Assembly (NCBI GenBank): GCA_040143965.1
Contig: JASJQH010000009.1
Span: forward strand, 1-58,363
DNA from: Basidiobolus ranarum
Taxonomy: Eukaryota > Basidiobolomycota > Basidiobolomycetes > Basidiobolales
Length of the DNA stretch: 58,363 nt
Direction of reading: 5' to 3'
Position 1 is the first letter of the stretch. Each line of letters begins with the position of its first letter. A program made the translations under genes and the position numbers. The notes below the pieces were generated by a model. The model was not told where the DNA came from. It did no database searches and was given only the letters and a program-made list of their open reading frames with translations. Of the stretch, positions 1-12,072 are shown piece after piece.

Positions 1-580
1 TCCACGATAATTTGCGGGGATGAATTCAGCAATTGTAGCATTGACAGCAGTGTATTCAGCACCTACTCCGATAGCAGTAAGAGCACGGAAAACCAAAAAC
101 ATTGGGTAGTTAACGGAGAAGGCTATGTATGATGTATGTTAGTTCCAAGTATGATGTACATAGATGAAGCATGTACATTGAACACACCTGTGACAATAGT
201 GAAAAAACTGTACATAACGATGGTCATTAAGAATGTTTTCTTTCTTCCATAGCGATCAGAGACATAACCGAACCCAAGGGCACCTACCAAGGCTCCCATG
301 AGCCAGACAGTCTTGATGTAAGTGGCCTGTTGGGAAGTAACTTGAAATTGTTCTTTGAGAAGGTTCAATACGGCGGATACGATATTGATCTCATAAGCAT
401 CAAGAGCCCAGCCAGCTCCAAGAACAGCGGTAATCTATCAGAGAACAAGTTTATACCAAGGAATATGAAAAAGTGAGATTAAATATAATATACCTTGGTG
501 TGCCAACGGCTCCATTTTAATTGTTCTAAGCGTGCGGGGACGTCGGTCAATTGGGCTTCTCCAGATTGTTTGGCACTCAT
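1..580 (-). CDS. Major facilitator superfamily transporter, N-terminal part (cut by window edge)
   Basis: Probably a proton-coupled sugar, organic acid or similar metabolite symporter of the plasma membrane. The ATG at 580-578 opens a short hydrophilic N-terminus (MSAKQSGEAQLTDVP). Two introns can be read, about 436-494 and about 124-188. Joined, the exons give the first transmembrane segments, with the MFS signature DRYGRKKTF after TM2 and RALTAIGVGAEYTAVNATIAEF near TM4. The arrangement GWALDAYEINIVSAVL, then a loop, then GALGFGYVSDRYGRK resembles the metabolite:H+ symporter (NiaP-like) branch rather than hexose transporters, but this is by eye. The C-terminal two thirds lie outside the window. 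The family call is firm; the substrate is unknown. Confidence 0.85.
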
Positions 581-1890
581 CTAAGTTGTCAGGTCTATGG
601 CTTTAGATGATTGAAATAAAGAGCAGTGCGTTGAATATTTATAAGAGTTTTAGAAATGTAGAGCGTGTTTCTTTCAGGTGTTTAGATTGGTCGTTGATTA
701 TAGCAAGCAGGATTATCAGGTAAGGTAGAGTGTAGAGATCTCTCTTATCTCCAGTATACAGCCTTATATCATGGTCACACTCACAAACACACAGCCTTTA
801 GAATACCAGTTGATTCGTTTGGGTGAACTCTCCAAGTTATGTTTAAAGAAATAGGAAAGTCACCAATACCCCAGTAGGTTACACATTACGGGAACCTTTT
901 ACCCGGAACGCAAACTCTAAAACGTTTGTAAGAAATCTTATCTACTAGATGTGGGGTATTAGATAAGATTTGGTAATGCAATAATCATTTATCTAGCCAG
1001 ACCTAATAAGTCATCCATTCAACGTGAGAGGGAATTACGACTGTGAACTTCCAACAAGATATTGTATACAGATGCGTGGTGTTTGCTTGCATGATGAGTG
1101 GTTCAGTTGTGCAATATTAGTGTGTACATAGGTGAATTCAGTAGCATATTATGACTCGTGCTGGAATAACCTTAACCACAAGCATCAGTGATTTGTCATA
1201 CCAGTGCGTTGGAACGAGATTGTACGCGAATGTTACTTTCCTCAATTCTTATTTGTCAACAGTGAATCCAGTTCCAACTCAAAATCATTTTGGAATAATT
1301 ATGTAATGCGCTTTGTCTGTTCTAGTTATGGTTTGAAGATCTACTAATAAACCTATTGTAAATGCAAAAGTACATGCTTAACCTCGAAGTAATAGAATCG
1401 GCCAGTCATATGCAAGATAGAGGTGTAATCGTGTAATGTAGTAGCAAAATCAATAAACTTGAACTATTTCATCAGCTCTAGTCCAGAGTGAGCCGCTCTG
1501 ATGCAGCTTCTCAATTGTAACGTAGCAATACACTATACATAGAGTTTATACTTGATTAAACTCAAACATAAATTCTAGTCAACCATAGATATAATCCACT
1601 AAACATCGCCAAAATACTCTTTTTATTTCAGATTAAGCTCTGCTAAATGACGATCAGTAGAGGCATCTACCTCCATAACCCATCTTCGGGATAGGATGTT
1701 TCTTGATTAAGTCATGATAAAAACCTAATATAGAAACTAATAAATGCAACTATATTAACCTAATTATTGAAGTCCATATTAATTATAGTCCACTCTTTCT
1801 CCCTCTACACTCCCCCAAGTTTACTCAATCCGAGTAGATATTTCCAACTCTTGGTCACTGAATACCCTCATTTACATTTGTAACAAAAGG
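581..1890. other. Intergenic region between divergent genes
   Basis: About 1.3 kb of AT-rich sequence between the divergent MFS and Dbf2-type kinase genes. I found no convincing ORF, RNA gene or repeat. It presumably holds both promoters. Confidence 0.6.
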
Positions 1891-4237
1891 ATGAGTGCTC
1901 AAGAAATTGACAAGATAGCCAAAGATATGAATCACATCTCTTTGCAAGAACTTCTTGGTGCTTTACCCACTTCCCCACAAGATAGGCCTAATTGTAATAA
2001 AATTGGAAGTGATTCACCTGACAATGGAAGAGTAGAAAGAGCTTCGACAGCACAATACTCTAGGCCTAATTCGATGTTTGAAGCAGCAGGAAGTGGTTCT
2101 TTATTACCCAACGTTAGTCCAGCAACTAAAAGAAAGTGCGTCACCGCTCAAGTTTGTATGTTTATTTTGGAGTTTATCAAAGTTTGTTTCATTGTATTAT
2201 TTTCTTACTGTTTTCGTGGCTCTGCCTAGATTTTTTGGAATATTACTTTGACCTCTTGACTTACATTCATAAGCGTAAGATGCGCTTGGAAAGATTTAAA
2301 CTTGAAGCAAATCATAAAGAGGTAGCACCATTAAAGTGCATATAGATGAGATTCTACTCTCTTTCTAATATATTAACACTAACTTGGCTACATCTACTTT
2401 TAATAGTGGACTGAAGAAGAAAAAGCTGGAGAATGGAAAAGATATTGCGGAAAAGAGAGGGTTTATCTTCGTAAGAGAAGAACTCGCACTCGAGTAACCC
2501 ATTTCCATATATTAACGCAAGTAGGCCAAGGAGGTTACGGTCAGGTATTGAGGAACAATTCATAACTTATTCTCAAGCTTCTTTGTGTTTCAACTATCTT
2601 TCAAGGTCTTCCTAGCTAGAAAAAAGGATACTGGGGAAGTGTGCGCTCTAAAGAAAATGAACAAAAAATTACTGCATAGACATAATGAGGTTTGTTGCGT
2701 ATAATAACCAGTACGACTCAAACATTGATTACTAACTAATCCTCTTGTCAAATGTTTTCTATAAGATTCAACATATACTTACTGAGCGCGATGTTCTCAC
2801 ATCAGCAAACTCTCCTTGGCTTGTTGGATTACTTTATGCCTTCCAAGATATTGATAATGTTTATTTAGCGATGGTTAGATATACTCGTATGGTATGACTA
2901 TCTGCTCTTTTGTTACTAAAGCGATATCTTTATTGTTTACATAGGAATATGTACCTGGAGGAGATTTAAGAACCCTATTGAACAATAATGGATGTATAGC
3001 GGAGGAATTTACCAGCTTCTACATTGCGGAGATTGTAATGGCTGTTTCAGCTCTCCATCAGCTAGGTTACATCCACAGGGATTTAAAGCCTGAGGTATGA
3101 TTGTAAGTCATATTTGGCTTAGATGGCAACTCTAATCAACTTCCATCGTTAGAACTTCTTAATTGATGCAGCTGGTCACGTTAAACTTACCGACTTCGGG
3201 TTGTCTACTGGCTCTATAAGTCCTTTAAAAATTGAATCACTGAGGATTAAGGTAATACTCACACGTTCGTAATGCTGGATTCTTTTACGATACCTTGACT
3301 AAACAACACCATCCTTATAGTTAGAAGCAGTTAAGGACAAGCAAATTGTACACAGAACACCAGTAGAGCGTAGAAGTATTCACAGATCTGTAAGAAGAGA
3401 GTATATTGACTGGGTATGTGGCAGCTTACCAAGTAAATCTAACTATTGACGAAACTAAACCTGACCTCAACCAGGCCTATTCTCTTGTAGGTTCTGCAGA
3501 CTATATGGCACCTGAAATCTTGGAAAATGCCGGTTATGATTTCATGGTTGATTATTGGTCAATTGGATGTATCATGTTTGAATTTCTTGCTGGCTATGCA
3601 CCTTTTACCGCCCCTTCTATGGAAGAAGTATGGGGAAATGTATACCATTGGGACGAAGTTCTTGAAAGACCACAATTCGAGGATGGTGAAGAACTCTCAG
3701 ATGAATCATGGGACTTGATAACCAAGTAAAAAGCCACTCCTCTCCCCTCATTCGGCAATGAGTAAACCCTGCTAACCTTACTTATCTCTTTTCTCCCAGA
3801 CTAATCACATATCGTGATCAAAGATACTCTACTGTCTCCCAAATCCAAAATCACCCCTTCTTTGCTCAGTTGGATTGGGATCATTTAAGAGAAATCAAGG
3901 TGATACATCTTTCGATATTCATGAAAGAATTTGCAAGCACTGAGACTAAATTTCATCTTCTATGATACAGAACCCACCATTTGTTCCCCAATTAGAGTCG
4001 GAGGAAGACGTTTCACACTTTGATGATTTCAACAATCCAGATGATATGGAAATGTACAAAGATGTTCATTTGAAGCAGCAACAACTGGAAGAATCTTTAA
4101 CTGGTAAGGATAGGAATGAAAGACTCCCACGCTCCACTTTCGTTGGCTTTACTTTCCAGCATAAAGACCAAAGAGCATGGAATGCCAAAAAGGAGCAATT
4201 GGCTTCGACACCACAAGAAGAATTTGGTAAGGAATAA
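1891..4237 (+). CDS. DBF2/SID2: NDR-family serine/threonine kinase, Dbf2/Sid2 type
   Basis: Kinase of the mitotic exit / septation initiation network, acting with a Mob1 co-activator at spindle poles and the division site. About ten short introns separate the exons. A low-complexity N-terminus is followed by a Mob-binding helix (FLEYYFDLLTYIHKRKMRLERF). Then come the glycine loop (GQGGYGQVFLARKK), the lysine in CALKKMNKK, the catalytic HRDLKPENFL, the DFG motif, the NDR-type insert, the activation segment (YSLVGSADYMAPE) and APE. The C-terminal hydrophobic motif RSTFVGFTF carries the regulatory threonine. The first donor is best placed at 2156 (GTATGT), which gives YFLEYY at the junction. The Dbf2/Sid2 assignment rather than Cot1/Orb6 rests on the REYIDW-insert sequence and the HFHILTQVGQGGYGQVFLARKK region, by memory. 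Confidence 0.93.
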
Positions 4238-5142
4238 TTTAGAACAATAGTAGATTGGCACTAGACTTATTAACCATTATCATTCATTAGGAACCATGTT
4301 TTAAATTCCATACCAAATGCCTGTTACGAAAACATCCATATTTAACTAATCACAGCACTGTTTCTATTCTTGCCCTTAAATCTCTATGATCCCAACCTTT
4401 CTCAATTCATCTTATTATGATACCTACCTTTATATTCATAAACTGTTGCATCTAACCAAAGACCTGTCTAATGTTGTTGTCCATTTACTGCAATGAAAGG
4501 AGGAATGCTATTACTCTTAGTATTAGCATAGCCACTTTCTTTTGACACCTAAGCATCTTCCATATAGCTAACAATATCGGAAGCAAATCAAGGTGTACCA
4601 TTACATACCGGAAAATCAAGAAAATTTTGTTTACGTTTATTTTACTAGCATAATGAGGAGCTACGTTAAAATTAAAGCGAAATAAAGGAAAGCAAAAAAG
4701 AGGTTTACATGGAGTGGGATTTTTCAAGAAAAAAATAAGAAAAGTCGAGTCAAAATGAAATCTTTTCAAGGTTACATATAAAAACCAACCATCTTACTAG
4801 CAAGATAGATGGTGATTATATCAAAATACTAAAGAGAAAGAGAGTTACTGGAAGACAGGGTGAAACAAATATGCACAAACCCCTGGCATCGAGACGAGAG
4901 GTGAAGATAAAGGTAAAGGAGAAAGAGAAGAAGTCATTTGGAATTATAGTGGCCAACAATATCTACCCAAAATAAATGGAAAATATCAAATCAACGTAAT
5001 GCATTCAAACCGAGTGTCAAGAAAAGGAGGAAGTGACTATTTTATGTATATCTAAGTTTAGTCAGATTCCTCATTGGATTTCCTAGATGAAGGAGATATC
5101 TTCCTTTAGATAGAATTCCATGGTTGTAGGTACTCTGGGCAC
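4238..5142. other. Intergenic region between convergent genes
   Basis: About 0.9 kb between the converging kinase and NC2-alpha genes, presumably mostly 3' untranslated sequence. The small open frames here have no recognisable composition. I saw nothing else. Confidence 0.5.
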
Positions 5143-5826
5143 TTACCGTCGACGACCTCTTCCTCTACCGCGTCCCCTTCCACGGCCCCGAACTGAACTG
5201 CTACGTTCCGGTTTGGGCGATAAGTCACCGTCCTGTTGATTTGAGTTAGATTCTATATCACCTTCAACCTTCTCCGAAGGATCTGGAACATTGGCCACAA
5301 CATCACGCAAGAAATCGAACTGCTCAGTATTTAAAACGCATTTTTTTCTAGATATAAACATTGATATTAAATTTAGTAGAAAGTTATGAGAACTTGCCAA
5401 TACAAAATTATCCTTACAGGTGCGCCACTGAAAGTCTTTTGGCGTTTCTAGAACGCGTTTCACTACAGGCTTCGTCGATGAGTGACTGCATGAAAAGCTC
5501 CAAAGCTTTGGCTAAAGAAAAAATAAAAAAAAAGTAAGAAAAAGGGATAACTTCTAAAGCGCAGTTCATATAAATCTATTCGACGTATCTAAGGGAAAAA
5601 GGAAAACTCTCTCCCTTTACAATATGTTAATACTGATGGATCCTTACATATCAGAACCGGAGTAGCTTGAGCCATCTTCCCAACGTCTTCATCCATCTGC
5701 ATGATCTTTTTGATGCGTGCCTAAAGTGGAGAGATGGAAAGTAGTTTTAATAAATATATTTTCTTAAAAAACGCGAGATTGATTTTCACTTACCACAGGA
5801 AACTTGGTCTTGTATTTCTTCTTCAT
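5143..5826 (-). CDS. BUR6: Negative cofactor 2 alpha (NC2-alpha / DRAP1), histone-fold transcription regulator
   Basis: Forms a histone-fold dimer with NC2-beta that binds TBP on promoters and blocks TFIIA/TFIIB entry. Four exons join cleanly. The start gives MKKKYKTKFPV, followed by ARIKKIMQMDEDVGKMA, ATPVLISKALELFMQSLI, SRNAKRLSVAHLKKCV and EQFDFLRDVVANVPD, the full histone fold and the family's FDFL-DVVA-VPD end. The protein is about 135 residues. After the fold comes an acidic and serine stretch and then an unusual arginine-glycine tail (RGRGRGRGRGRRR), encoded right up to the stop. RG tails usually bind RNA or are arginine-methylated; that role here is inference. The DPB3/CHRAC-type histone-fold subunits are the alternative, but the VPD segment favours NC2-alpha. 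Confidence 0.92.
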
Positions 5827-6141
5827 TTTGACTGAGAATGAAGGTTCTCAAGTTGAGGTATTTTACGTGGAAAGAATGAATGTGTATGAGTTGATTCCAG
5901 CAGTGGGAAATATGATTGTTTGATGGAATGATCGATGAGATAGAGAATATGTTTGGGTGTTAAGAAAAATGGATTATATCCTTGTCCATTAAATATCCTA
6001 TTTCCTACTGTTGACTTATTTTCCAATCTATTACCAAAATGAATGGATTCAGTGACAATGATTGGTGAATTTGTTGAAAGCACCATAATTTTAAGAATGA
6101 ATCATTCAATGATCTATACTTTGATACTGGCCGCTAGCCTC

Positions 6142-6156
6142 TAACCCTAACCCTAA
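6142..6156. promoter_or_regulatory. Tandem TTAGGG-type box (taaccctaaccctaa)
   Basis: Two and a half telomere-type units, about 315 bases upstream of the NC2-alpha start. Such boxes are known binding sites for Myb telobox proteins (Tbf1, Teb1, Tay1) in fungal promoters. No longer telomere tract is present, so this is not a telomere end. Confidence 0.5.
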
Positions 6157-6681
6157 ATCAAGTCAAGGTAACTAACTATTTGCTCATATCTGGACATCTG
6201 CTCTTAACCACTTGGCCATGCGCAAGTTGCATTACCAAAACAGAAAAGCAGTTATTCTGTCAAGCAAGGAATTACGGCAAAGGATTACAGCAAGGGGCAA
6301 AGGGGTCATCAATCAGGTTCTGTATTAGAAGACTCATCGATATGCATGGTAAAAGAGGAGCCACATGATTAGAATAACATCGAACACCTGACACTTGATA
6401 AATTAACTATGCAGTTTGTTGAGCGCACATTGGTCATGTTATTTGAATAGATTTTGGTGAGGAATCGCAATCCTAAGCATCATATAGTAGGCATCAATGA
6501 TCTCCGTGTGAATCGGGCAGATAGCAGATGTAAAGGTGTATTGTCAACAAGATTGTATTTTGATATTCATAGTGAGATAGTGAACAAGTCTAGTGGAAAA
6601 ATATGAGGGCCATTCAAAATCTAGCTTACTCAGAGTGTATTGAAATTAAAGAATGGTTGGGACAACCGTCAAATGTAAATA

Positions 6682-7288
6682 TTATTGGCTGTCCTCAGAG
6701 AGGTTCACTAACTTAAGTGGTATAATCTTCACATCTTCCCAGACTCTAGCATCGATATAGGGATCTTGACTTATGATTTGCTTTACTTCCTCAACATTCT
6801 TCGCCTCATATATATGACAAGAGCCTAACATCTTCCCGTAGTCGCTATCATCAGAACGTAACGCTCCAACCACTACCATTTTGTTCTGCTTATACAACTC
6901 TCTGCAACGGTCCAGATGTATTTCTCGAGTAGCTAAACGTCGGGATATGGCCTCCGCATCAATGAAATCCTTGGCTATAACCAAGTATTGTTTCTGTGCT
7001 ATTTGAATGGAGAGAGAAGCAAATAAAGCAGACTGTGTTAACCAGATATTACCGTCTTTGATAGCATAATGGAAACCATGAAAAATACCTAGACTAGATG
7101 AAGACAATCTTCTGACGCTGGCTATTTGGAATACTTTGTTTTGGAGAATATTATGGTTAGTAAGGAAATAGTATAACACCGGTTGTTCACTAATAACAAT
7201 AGGTAAGCAGTCTTAAGTTTCCCCAACACTAACACTTACAAGGTTTATTCTTGACAAGCGTAGAAGCACTAATCCTGAAGCAACTCAT
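6682..7288 (-). CDS. YCII-domain protein, probably mitochondrial
   Basis: Small protein of the YCII-related family (ferredoxin-like fold), whose biochemical role in eukaryotes is unclear. The recognisable domain runs from KQYLVIAKDF through LATREIHLDRCRELYKQ, VVVGALRSDDSDYGKMLGS and SQDPYIDARVWEDVKIIPLK. The proposed start is the ATG at 7288. It gives MSCFRISASTLVKNKP, then an intron 7122-7239, then SSVRRLSSSSLGIF. This basic, serine-rich leader without acidic residues fits a mitochondrial presequence. The leader is longer than in relatives (about 55 residues before the domain), so part of 6990-7100 could be a further intron that I cannot place in frame. Family certain, N-terminus moderate. 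Confidence 0.8.
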
Positions 7289-7699
7289 TGTTCACCACAC
7301 TCAAGTGGAGCGTATGTATAGTTATGTGTGGAGAGAGGTTGAAAAATTGATATAATTCAAGTACATTGATATATAACCTAACCCAAAGAGTATAATGCAA
7401 ATTCATGACACAATACTCGTAAACTGACAGATTTCCGTTAACCCCTTGCTAATAATTTAAGTAAAATGGATATTTTCAAATCATAGTCCCTTCATAACAT
7501 CAACCACGGCAAATTGATGGAATTTTCTTCCCACTGTCATGTTATCATCATCCAACAAGATAGTAAATGAAAAGAAAGGATATAAATGGATGGGACTGTT
7601 AGTGACTCAATGAATATAATATTTACAACGTGTATTGAGACGTATACTTTATTAGATGTCAAGGATAAGGGCTAGCACAAAGTGGCAAGCAATAACAAT

Positions 7700-8933
7700 T
7701 TAATTCATTTGTCTGATCAAACCGTTAATCTTATCTTCACGGTCACCAGCATCACCACCCTCAATGAAGTGAGTAGCCTTCTTGCCGGACCAACCACCAG
7801 TAGGGTTGGAGAGCTTGAAAGGCCACAAGAAGTTGTTGACTTCTTTGAAGTGAGGACCGCAAGTGGCAATCTCGTGAATGAGATCTTCCATACAGATGAC
7901 ACCGTATTTACCAAGGTTTTGTTCAATAATGGCGTTGTCAGTCAAGGCAATTCTTTGCTTGTCGACCTTACCAAATCCACGCTTGTAGATCAATTCGCGA
8001 ACAGACTTGAGGTTGGGCTCACCATAGGCAATGTAGGGGCCAACTAATTGAAGCATTTGTTGGGTAGCCTTGGTCAAACGAATGAATACACCATTGTTGA
8101 TTTGAAGAAGACGCAAGAGTTGGAGAATCTTGCGAGGCTTGGGAGCGATCTTATTAATACCCTTGGTACGAATAACGAAAACAACCTTGGGTTGAGCAGA
8201 AACATAGAAGTTTCCAGACTTTTTGGCCTGACGCTTCATGGCAATTTCTTGGCTCTCACGATTACGGTATTCACGGATATAGTCAGCAGCCTTCTTGAAG
8301 ATAACGCGACGTTTGTTCTTCTGAGCCTAATGGATGAAATACGCTGTTTAATTGGATAGAAAATACATAATGAAAGAGTCCTCAATCACAATCCCGAAAG
8401 ATAATAGAGTGAAAGCAATATTGTTTCAAGCTAACTAAATATAAGTCGGATATTTACCTTGCGCTGTTCAGCGAGAGCAGCAGCCCTCTCTACGGCAGAC
8501 TTCTCGGTGGTCTTTCTTCTCTTAAGAAGAGTCTCGGGAACGAGAACATTTTCAACAGTAGGTGTGGTACTAAATTATCCAAAATCTATAGTTAGAAAAT
8601 CGTTGACGTCGGGAGCTTCGTGCTTCTCATTAGATAAGTTCAGAAACAAATCAGCGAGGAAGACCGGCGAATGTATTTAATTAAAGTAGGAGTAAACCCG
8701 TACGGGAATCCTACAGTAACAATTCCTTGACCACTTTCGTAGATTGACTCTACTCAGTGGTAAGATTTACATCGATATCAGTGAGATATCAACAGCAAAA
8801 TATTTTTAAGAAGAAGAGTTGACTATTTCCAAACTTTACTTCCAAATCCTCAAGAAATTATCTCAAGAGCTGGCATTTCCTGTTTAACAATTTATGATAC
8901 ATATTAGAATTAAAGTGATACATACGAAGACAT
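7700..8933 (-). CDS. RPL7: 60S ribosomal protein L7 (uL30)
   Basis: Large-subunit ribosomal protein. Three exons: 8933-8926 (only ATG TCT TC), 8569-8458 and 8326-7700. Joined they read [22 protein letters not shown], then [39 protein letters not shown], the uL30 core ([31 protein letters not shown]), and the end [14 protein letters not shown] and [14 protein letters not shown]. Length is about 248 residues, normal for the family. An intron only eight coding bases after the start is typical of fungal ribosomal protein genes. That first intron is long for this region (356 bases). The gene is divergent from SF3b4, with about 346 bases between starts. No TTAGGG-type box is visible in that promoter. 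Confidence 0.96.
8570..8925 (-). other. Long first intron of RPL7
   Basis: At 356 bases this is several times longer than most introns in the window. It contains a perfect palindrome (cccgtacggg, 8697-8706). Introns of RPL7 genes in budding yeast host box C/D snoRNAs. I looked for C and D boxes on the transcript strand and found only weak candidates, so no RNA is called. Confidence 0.7.
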
Positions 8934-9279
8934 GATTGCAATTCCGTTTCTTGACACGTAAAATGTGGGAAAGAGATTGCTCCGTTCCCAATCGCCAACG
9001 ACTTAAATATGATCGAAAAAATTTCTTTTTCCAGAGTGAATAAAATTGTTGGTTGGTTAAGTTTATGGAAAAAATCCATTTTTAACCAATCATGATGGAG
9101 TATATTAGAATAAAATAGATTGAAAACTAACTTAGCTCAACACAAATACCAAGTGTTAGTATGGAAAAAAAATCCTACTTAGGGGTGGGAGATGGTGTAA
9201 TTTAGAAATGTGATGTAATTATGCTTGATTTCGAGTTGGTTTTTGCACTAGTTTTCACTTCCCAAGTCAACTTTCGAAA

Positions 9280-10429
9280 ATGTCACAAGTGGAAAGAAAT
9301 CAAGAGGCTACCGTGTACATTGGAAATTTAGACGAAAGATGTACTGAATCTTTGATATGGGAACTGATGCTTCAAGCAGGTCCTGTTGGTAAGTACTTCA
9401 GAGTTTGGATCGTTGAAAAGACATATAGCTAATATGGATTTCTAGTCAATGTTCATCTACCTAAAGATCGCGTCACCCAAAGTCATCAAGGTTACGGCTT
9501 TTGTGAATATTTAACTGAGGAAGATGCAGACTATGCCATGAAGATCATGAACATGATCAAGTTATATGGAAAGCCTATTCGTGTCAATAAGGTACTGGTA
9601 ATAATTAACGATGAAATAAGCCTACATGTCTAATATTTCGTTCCCTTTTGAAATCTAGGCTAGTGCGGATAAAAAGAATTTGGATGTCGGAGCCTCGTTG
9701 TTCATTGGTAATCTTGATCCCGATGTTGACGAAAAGCTCTTGTACGACACCTTCAGTGCTTTCGGTGTTATTGCACAAACTCCCAAGGTATGTTCAAGTA
9801 AATTGTAAGATCTTCTTTTGAGTTTTTTTTCTTACTTCGTGTTTAGATTGCTAGAGATCCTGACACTGGTAACTCCAAAGGTTATGGATTTGTCAGTTTT
9901 GATAATTTCGAATCATCCGATGCGGCTATTGAGGGTATGAATGGACAATTCTTGGCAAATAAGCCTATATCTGTGTCCTACGCTTTCAAGAAAGACGGAA
10001 AGGGTGAAAAGCACGGTTCTGCTGCTGGTATGTTAATGATGGATTATAGTATAATGATGACCTAATTGAACTAACACTTGGGTATTTTAGAACGTCTCTT
10101 GGCTGCTCAAGCCAAAAAGAACCAGACAATGCCTAACAAGCTGTTTGCCGATGTTAGACCTATGCCTATGGGAGTACGACCTCCTATGCTTGGTATGCCT
10201 CCTGGTGGTGGAATGATGCCCGGTTTCCCTCCTGGTCCACCCGTTGGGTATCAACCACGTCCTCCAATGATGTCTATGGGAGGTGAGTGACGATTTAATA
10301 CTGATATATATATCTTTTCATATTTAGTAACATTCTTATTTGGCATTATTAGCACCTAGACCCCCATACACTGCTGCTATGCCCGGTCAACATTACCCAG
10401 GTTATGCTCCACAGCCTCCTCAATATTAG
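9280..10429 (+). CDS. HSH49: Splicing factor 3b subunit 4 (SF3b49 / Hsh49)
   Basis: U2 snRNP component that binds pre-mRNA near the branch site with SF3b2. Start [24 protein letters not shown]1 holds VYIGNL and [17 protein letters not shown], and RRM2 holds [20 protein letters not shown] and [19 protein letters not shown]. After the RRMs comes [17 protein letters not shown], then [11 protein letters not shown], a strong family signature, and a proline/glycine/methionine-rich tail ending [10 protein letters not shown]. There are about five short introns. The tail is shorter than in animals. Convergent with the CDF transporter gene. Confidence 0.95.
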
Positions 10430-10693
10430 ATCTATATGTACAGTTCTCATAAAAATTCATCGCTCAACTTTATCTCATTAACAGAGCTAAATCTTATTGT
10501 GATGTCAAGCGAATATCCTACTGAAATATGTATTATAAAAATAAATGGAGTTTATTATCCTTTCCACCTAGTTGGTCACTCCTCTATCATGCCATGTAGG
10601 ATGTTTATATCGAATATGTAGCATAATGTATACATTCTATTTGAGTAATAATTGCTAAGATGAGTTCAAAGATATAGAAAGTAATGCTTCGGT

Positions 10694-12072
10694 TTAGGAC
10701 TTTGAAGATGCATTATCCCTAAGTGAGTCACTATGCTCTATCACATGGTCGGAGTTATAGTCAACATGTACAAAAGCACGCTCTACGTGTGGTAGCATTT
10801 CCAATGAATTTTGAAGATGCTCGCCGACATCATGAGATTCTTTCAGAGAGATACCTGGGGGAAGTACAATATGGGTCTCTACATGAATGTTCTCACCTAC
10901 GTAGTATGCTCGAACCTGCATCTAAATGTTAGCATAAATCAGTGGATGCGACGAGAAAAGTGTTTTACTAACAGTTTCAACTTCAATGATCTTGGGGTCG
11001 TAGCGAAGAACCATATACACAAGTTGTTGGATCTCTTGAGCGCTAGCGGTGTGTCCAGTCAAGCGTACGATATTCTCTGATAAAACAATAGGTTAATCAC
11101 TGAATGCACCTACGAATAATGAGATGGCGAAACACACCTAGACAGATCCCAATCCAATTATAGATAAATAGAACGGCAAGGACAATTGCTCCTACTGAGT
11201 CAATCCACCACCAAGAAGTGACCCCGGCTAGAATGGAAAATCTTTAGAAATCGGAAAGTGACGATACAAAAGCTATTTAAAACTTACCTATCAACGGGAA
11301 TACAAAAGCCAAAATGTTGAATACTACATCGTTGCCATGGTCTTGAGCGAGTGTTTGAACAGTCATGTTTTTGATGTTACGGCACCAAATCCACAAGACA
11401 AACTTCACTACGACCACTACTGCGAGAAACATGGCTGTGGTAAGACTCATCGAGATGTTGGAATCCTCTGGTGAGAGTAGGTTCTTGATCGACTCTATAA
11501 TAACTTGAAATAGTGAAGTAGCGGTTACTGCTGCAAACACCACAATGCTAAGCGGCTCCATTCGCGACTAAATAATGGGTTATGTCAGTATTTTCAGAAA
11601 AGCATTTGCTACCAGAGTTGATATAGATTCTACTGACTTTCCCGATAGGATATTTGTAGAAGTTCCTTCTCTGGATAATGATTGAAGTGCAAAAAATTAC
11701 TGTCCCAGCCATGATGTCAAGGAAGGAGTCTAGGGTCGAAACCAAAATAGCCAAACTGCCCGAAGAAAGCGTCATGAATACTTTCATAATGAAAAGGGAA
11801 ATATTTGCCATAAAGCTCACGTTTATGGCCCAGGTAACCCGATTCTGTCGGTTGGTGCTTATCAGTGGAGTAGTTTCGACGTTGCCCTGTGGTAAATCTA
11901 TCAGCCTCGGAAGTCCCCTACTTTCGTTCAATATATCATCGACTTCTCCGAGTTTTTCCAAGAACTCATTCTGTTTTTTATAGAATACGCGCAAGTGTTT
12001 ACTTTTCAGGCTTTTCAAGTCTTCGGGTGAAGTAAACTTGTTGTTGAATCTCTCAAAGAAAGATTCGCTCAT
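10694..12072 (-). CDS. Cation diffusion facilitator transporter, manganese-type
   Basis: Metal/proton antiporter, probably moving Mn2+ out of the cytosol. The start chosen is MSESFFERFNNKF at 12072. A long cytosolic N-terminus (about 90 residues) leads into TM1 (WAINVSFMANISLFIMKVF) and TM2. TM2 carries LDSFLDIMAG, the DxxxD metal site in the form found in Mn-CDF proteins. TM5 carries DHGNDVVFN, the second metal site. A cytosolic ferredoxin-like domain follows (VRAYYVGENIHVETHIVLPPG, VERAFVHVDY). At least four introns are present. Substrate assignment rests on the DSxxD motif, as known for plant MTP8-11 and fungal relatives. Confidence 0.88.

Noticed and set aside
4485-4769. 94-codon minus-strand frame between the kinase and NC2-alpha
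   Set aside because: Phe/Leu-rich from AT-rich sequence, with no start context, domain or splice partners.
7682-8359. Plus-strand frames over RPL7
   Set aside because: Antisense of a clear, highly conserved ribosomal protein exon with skewed codon use.
8581-8925. Box C/D snoRNA in the RPL7 intron
   Set aside because: CTGA occurs several times but no convincing RTGATGA box with a closing stem was found. Left as a finding to check, not a feature.
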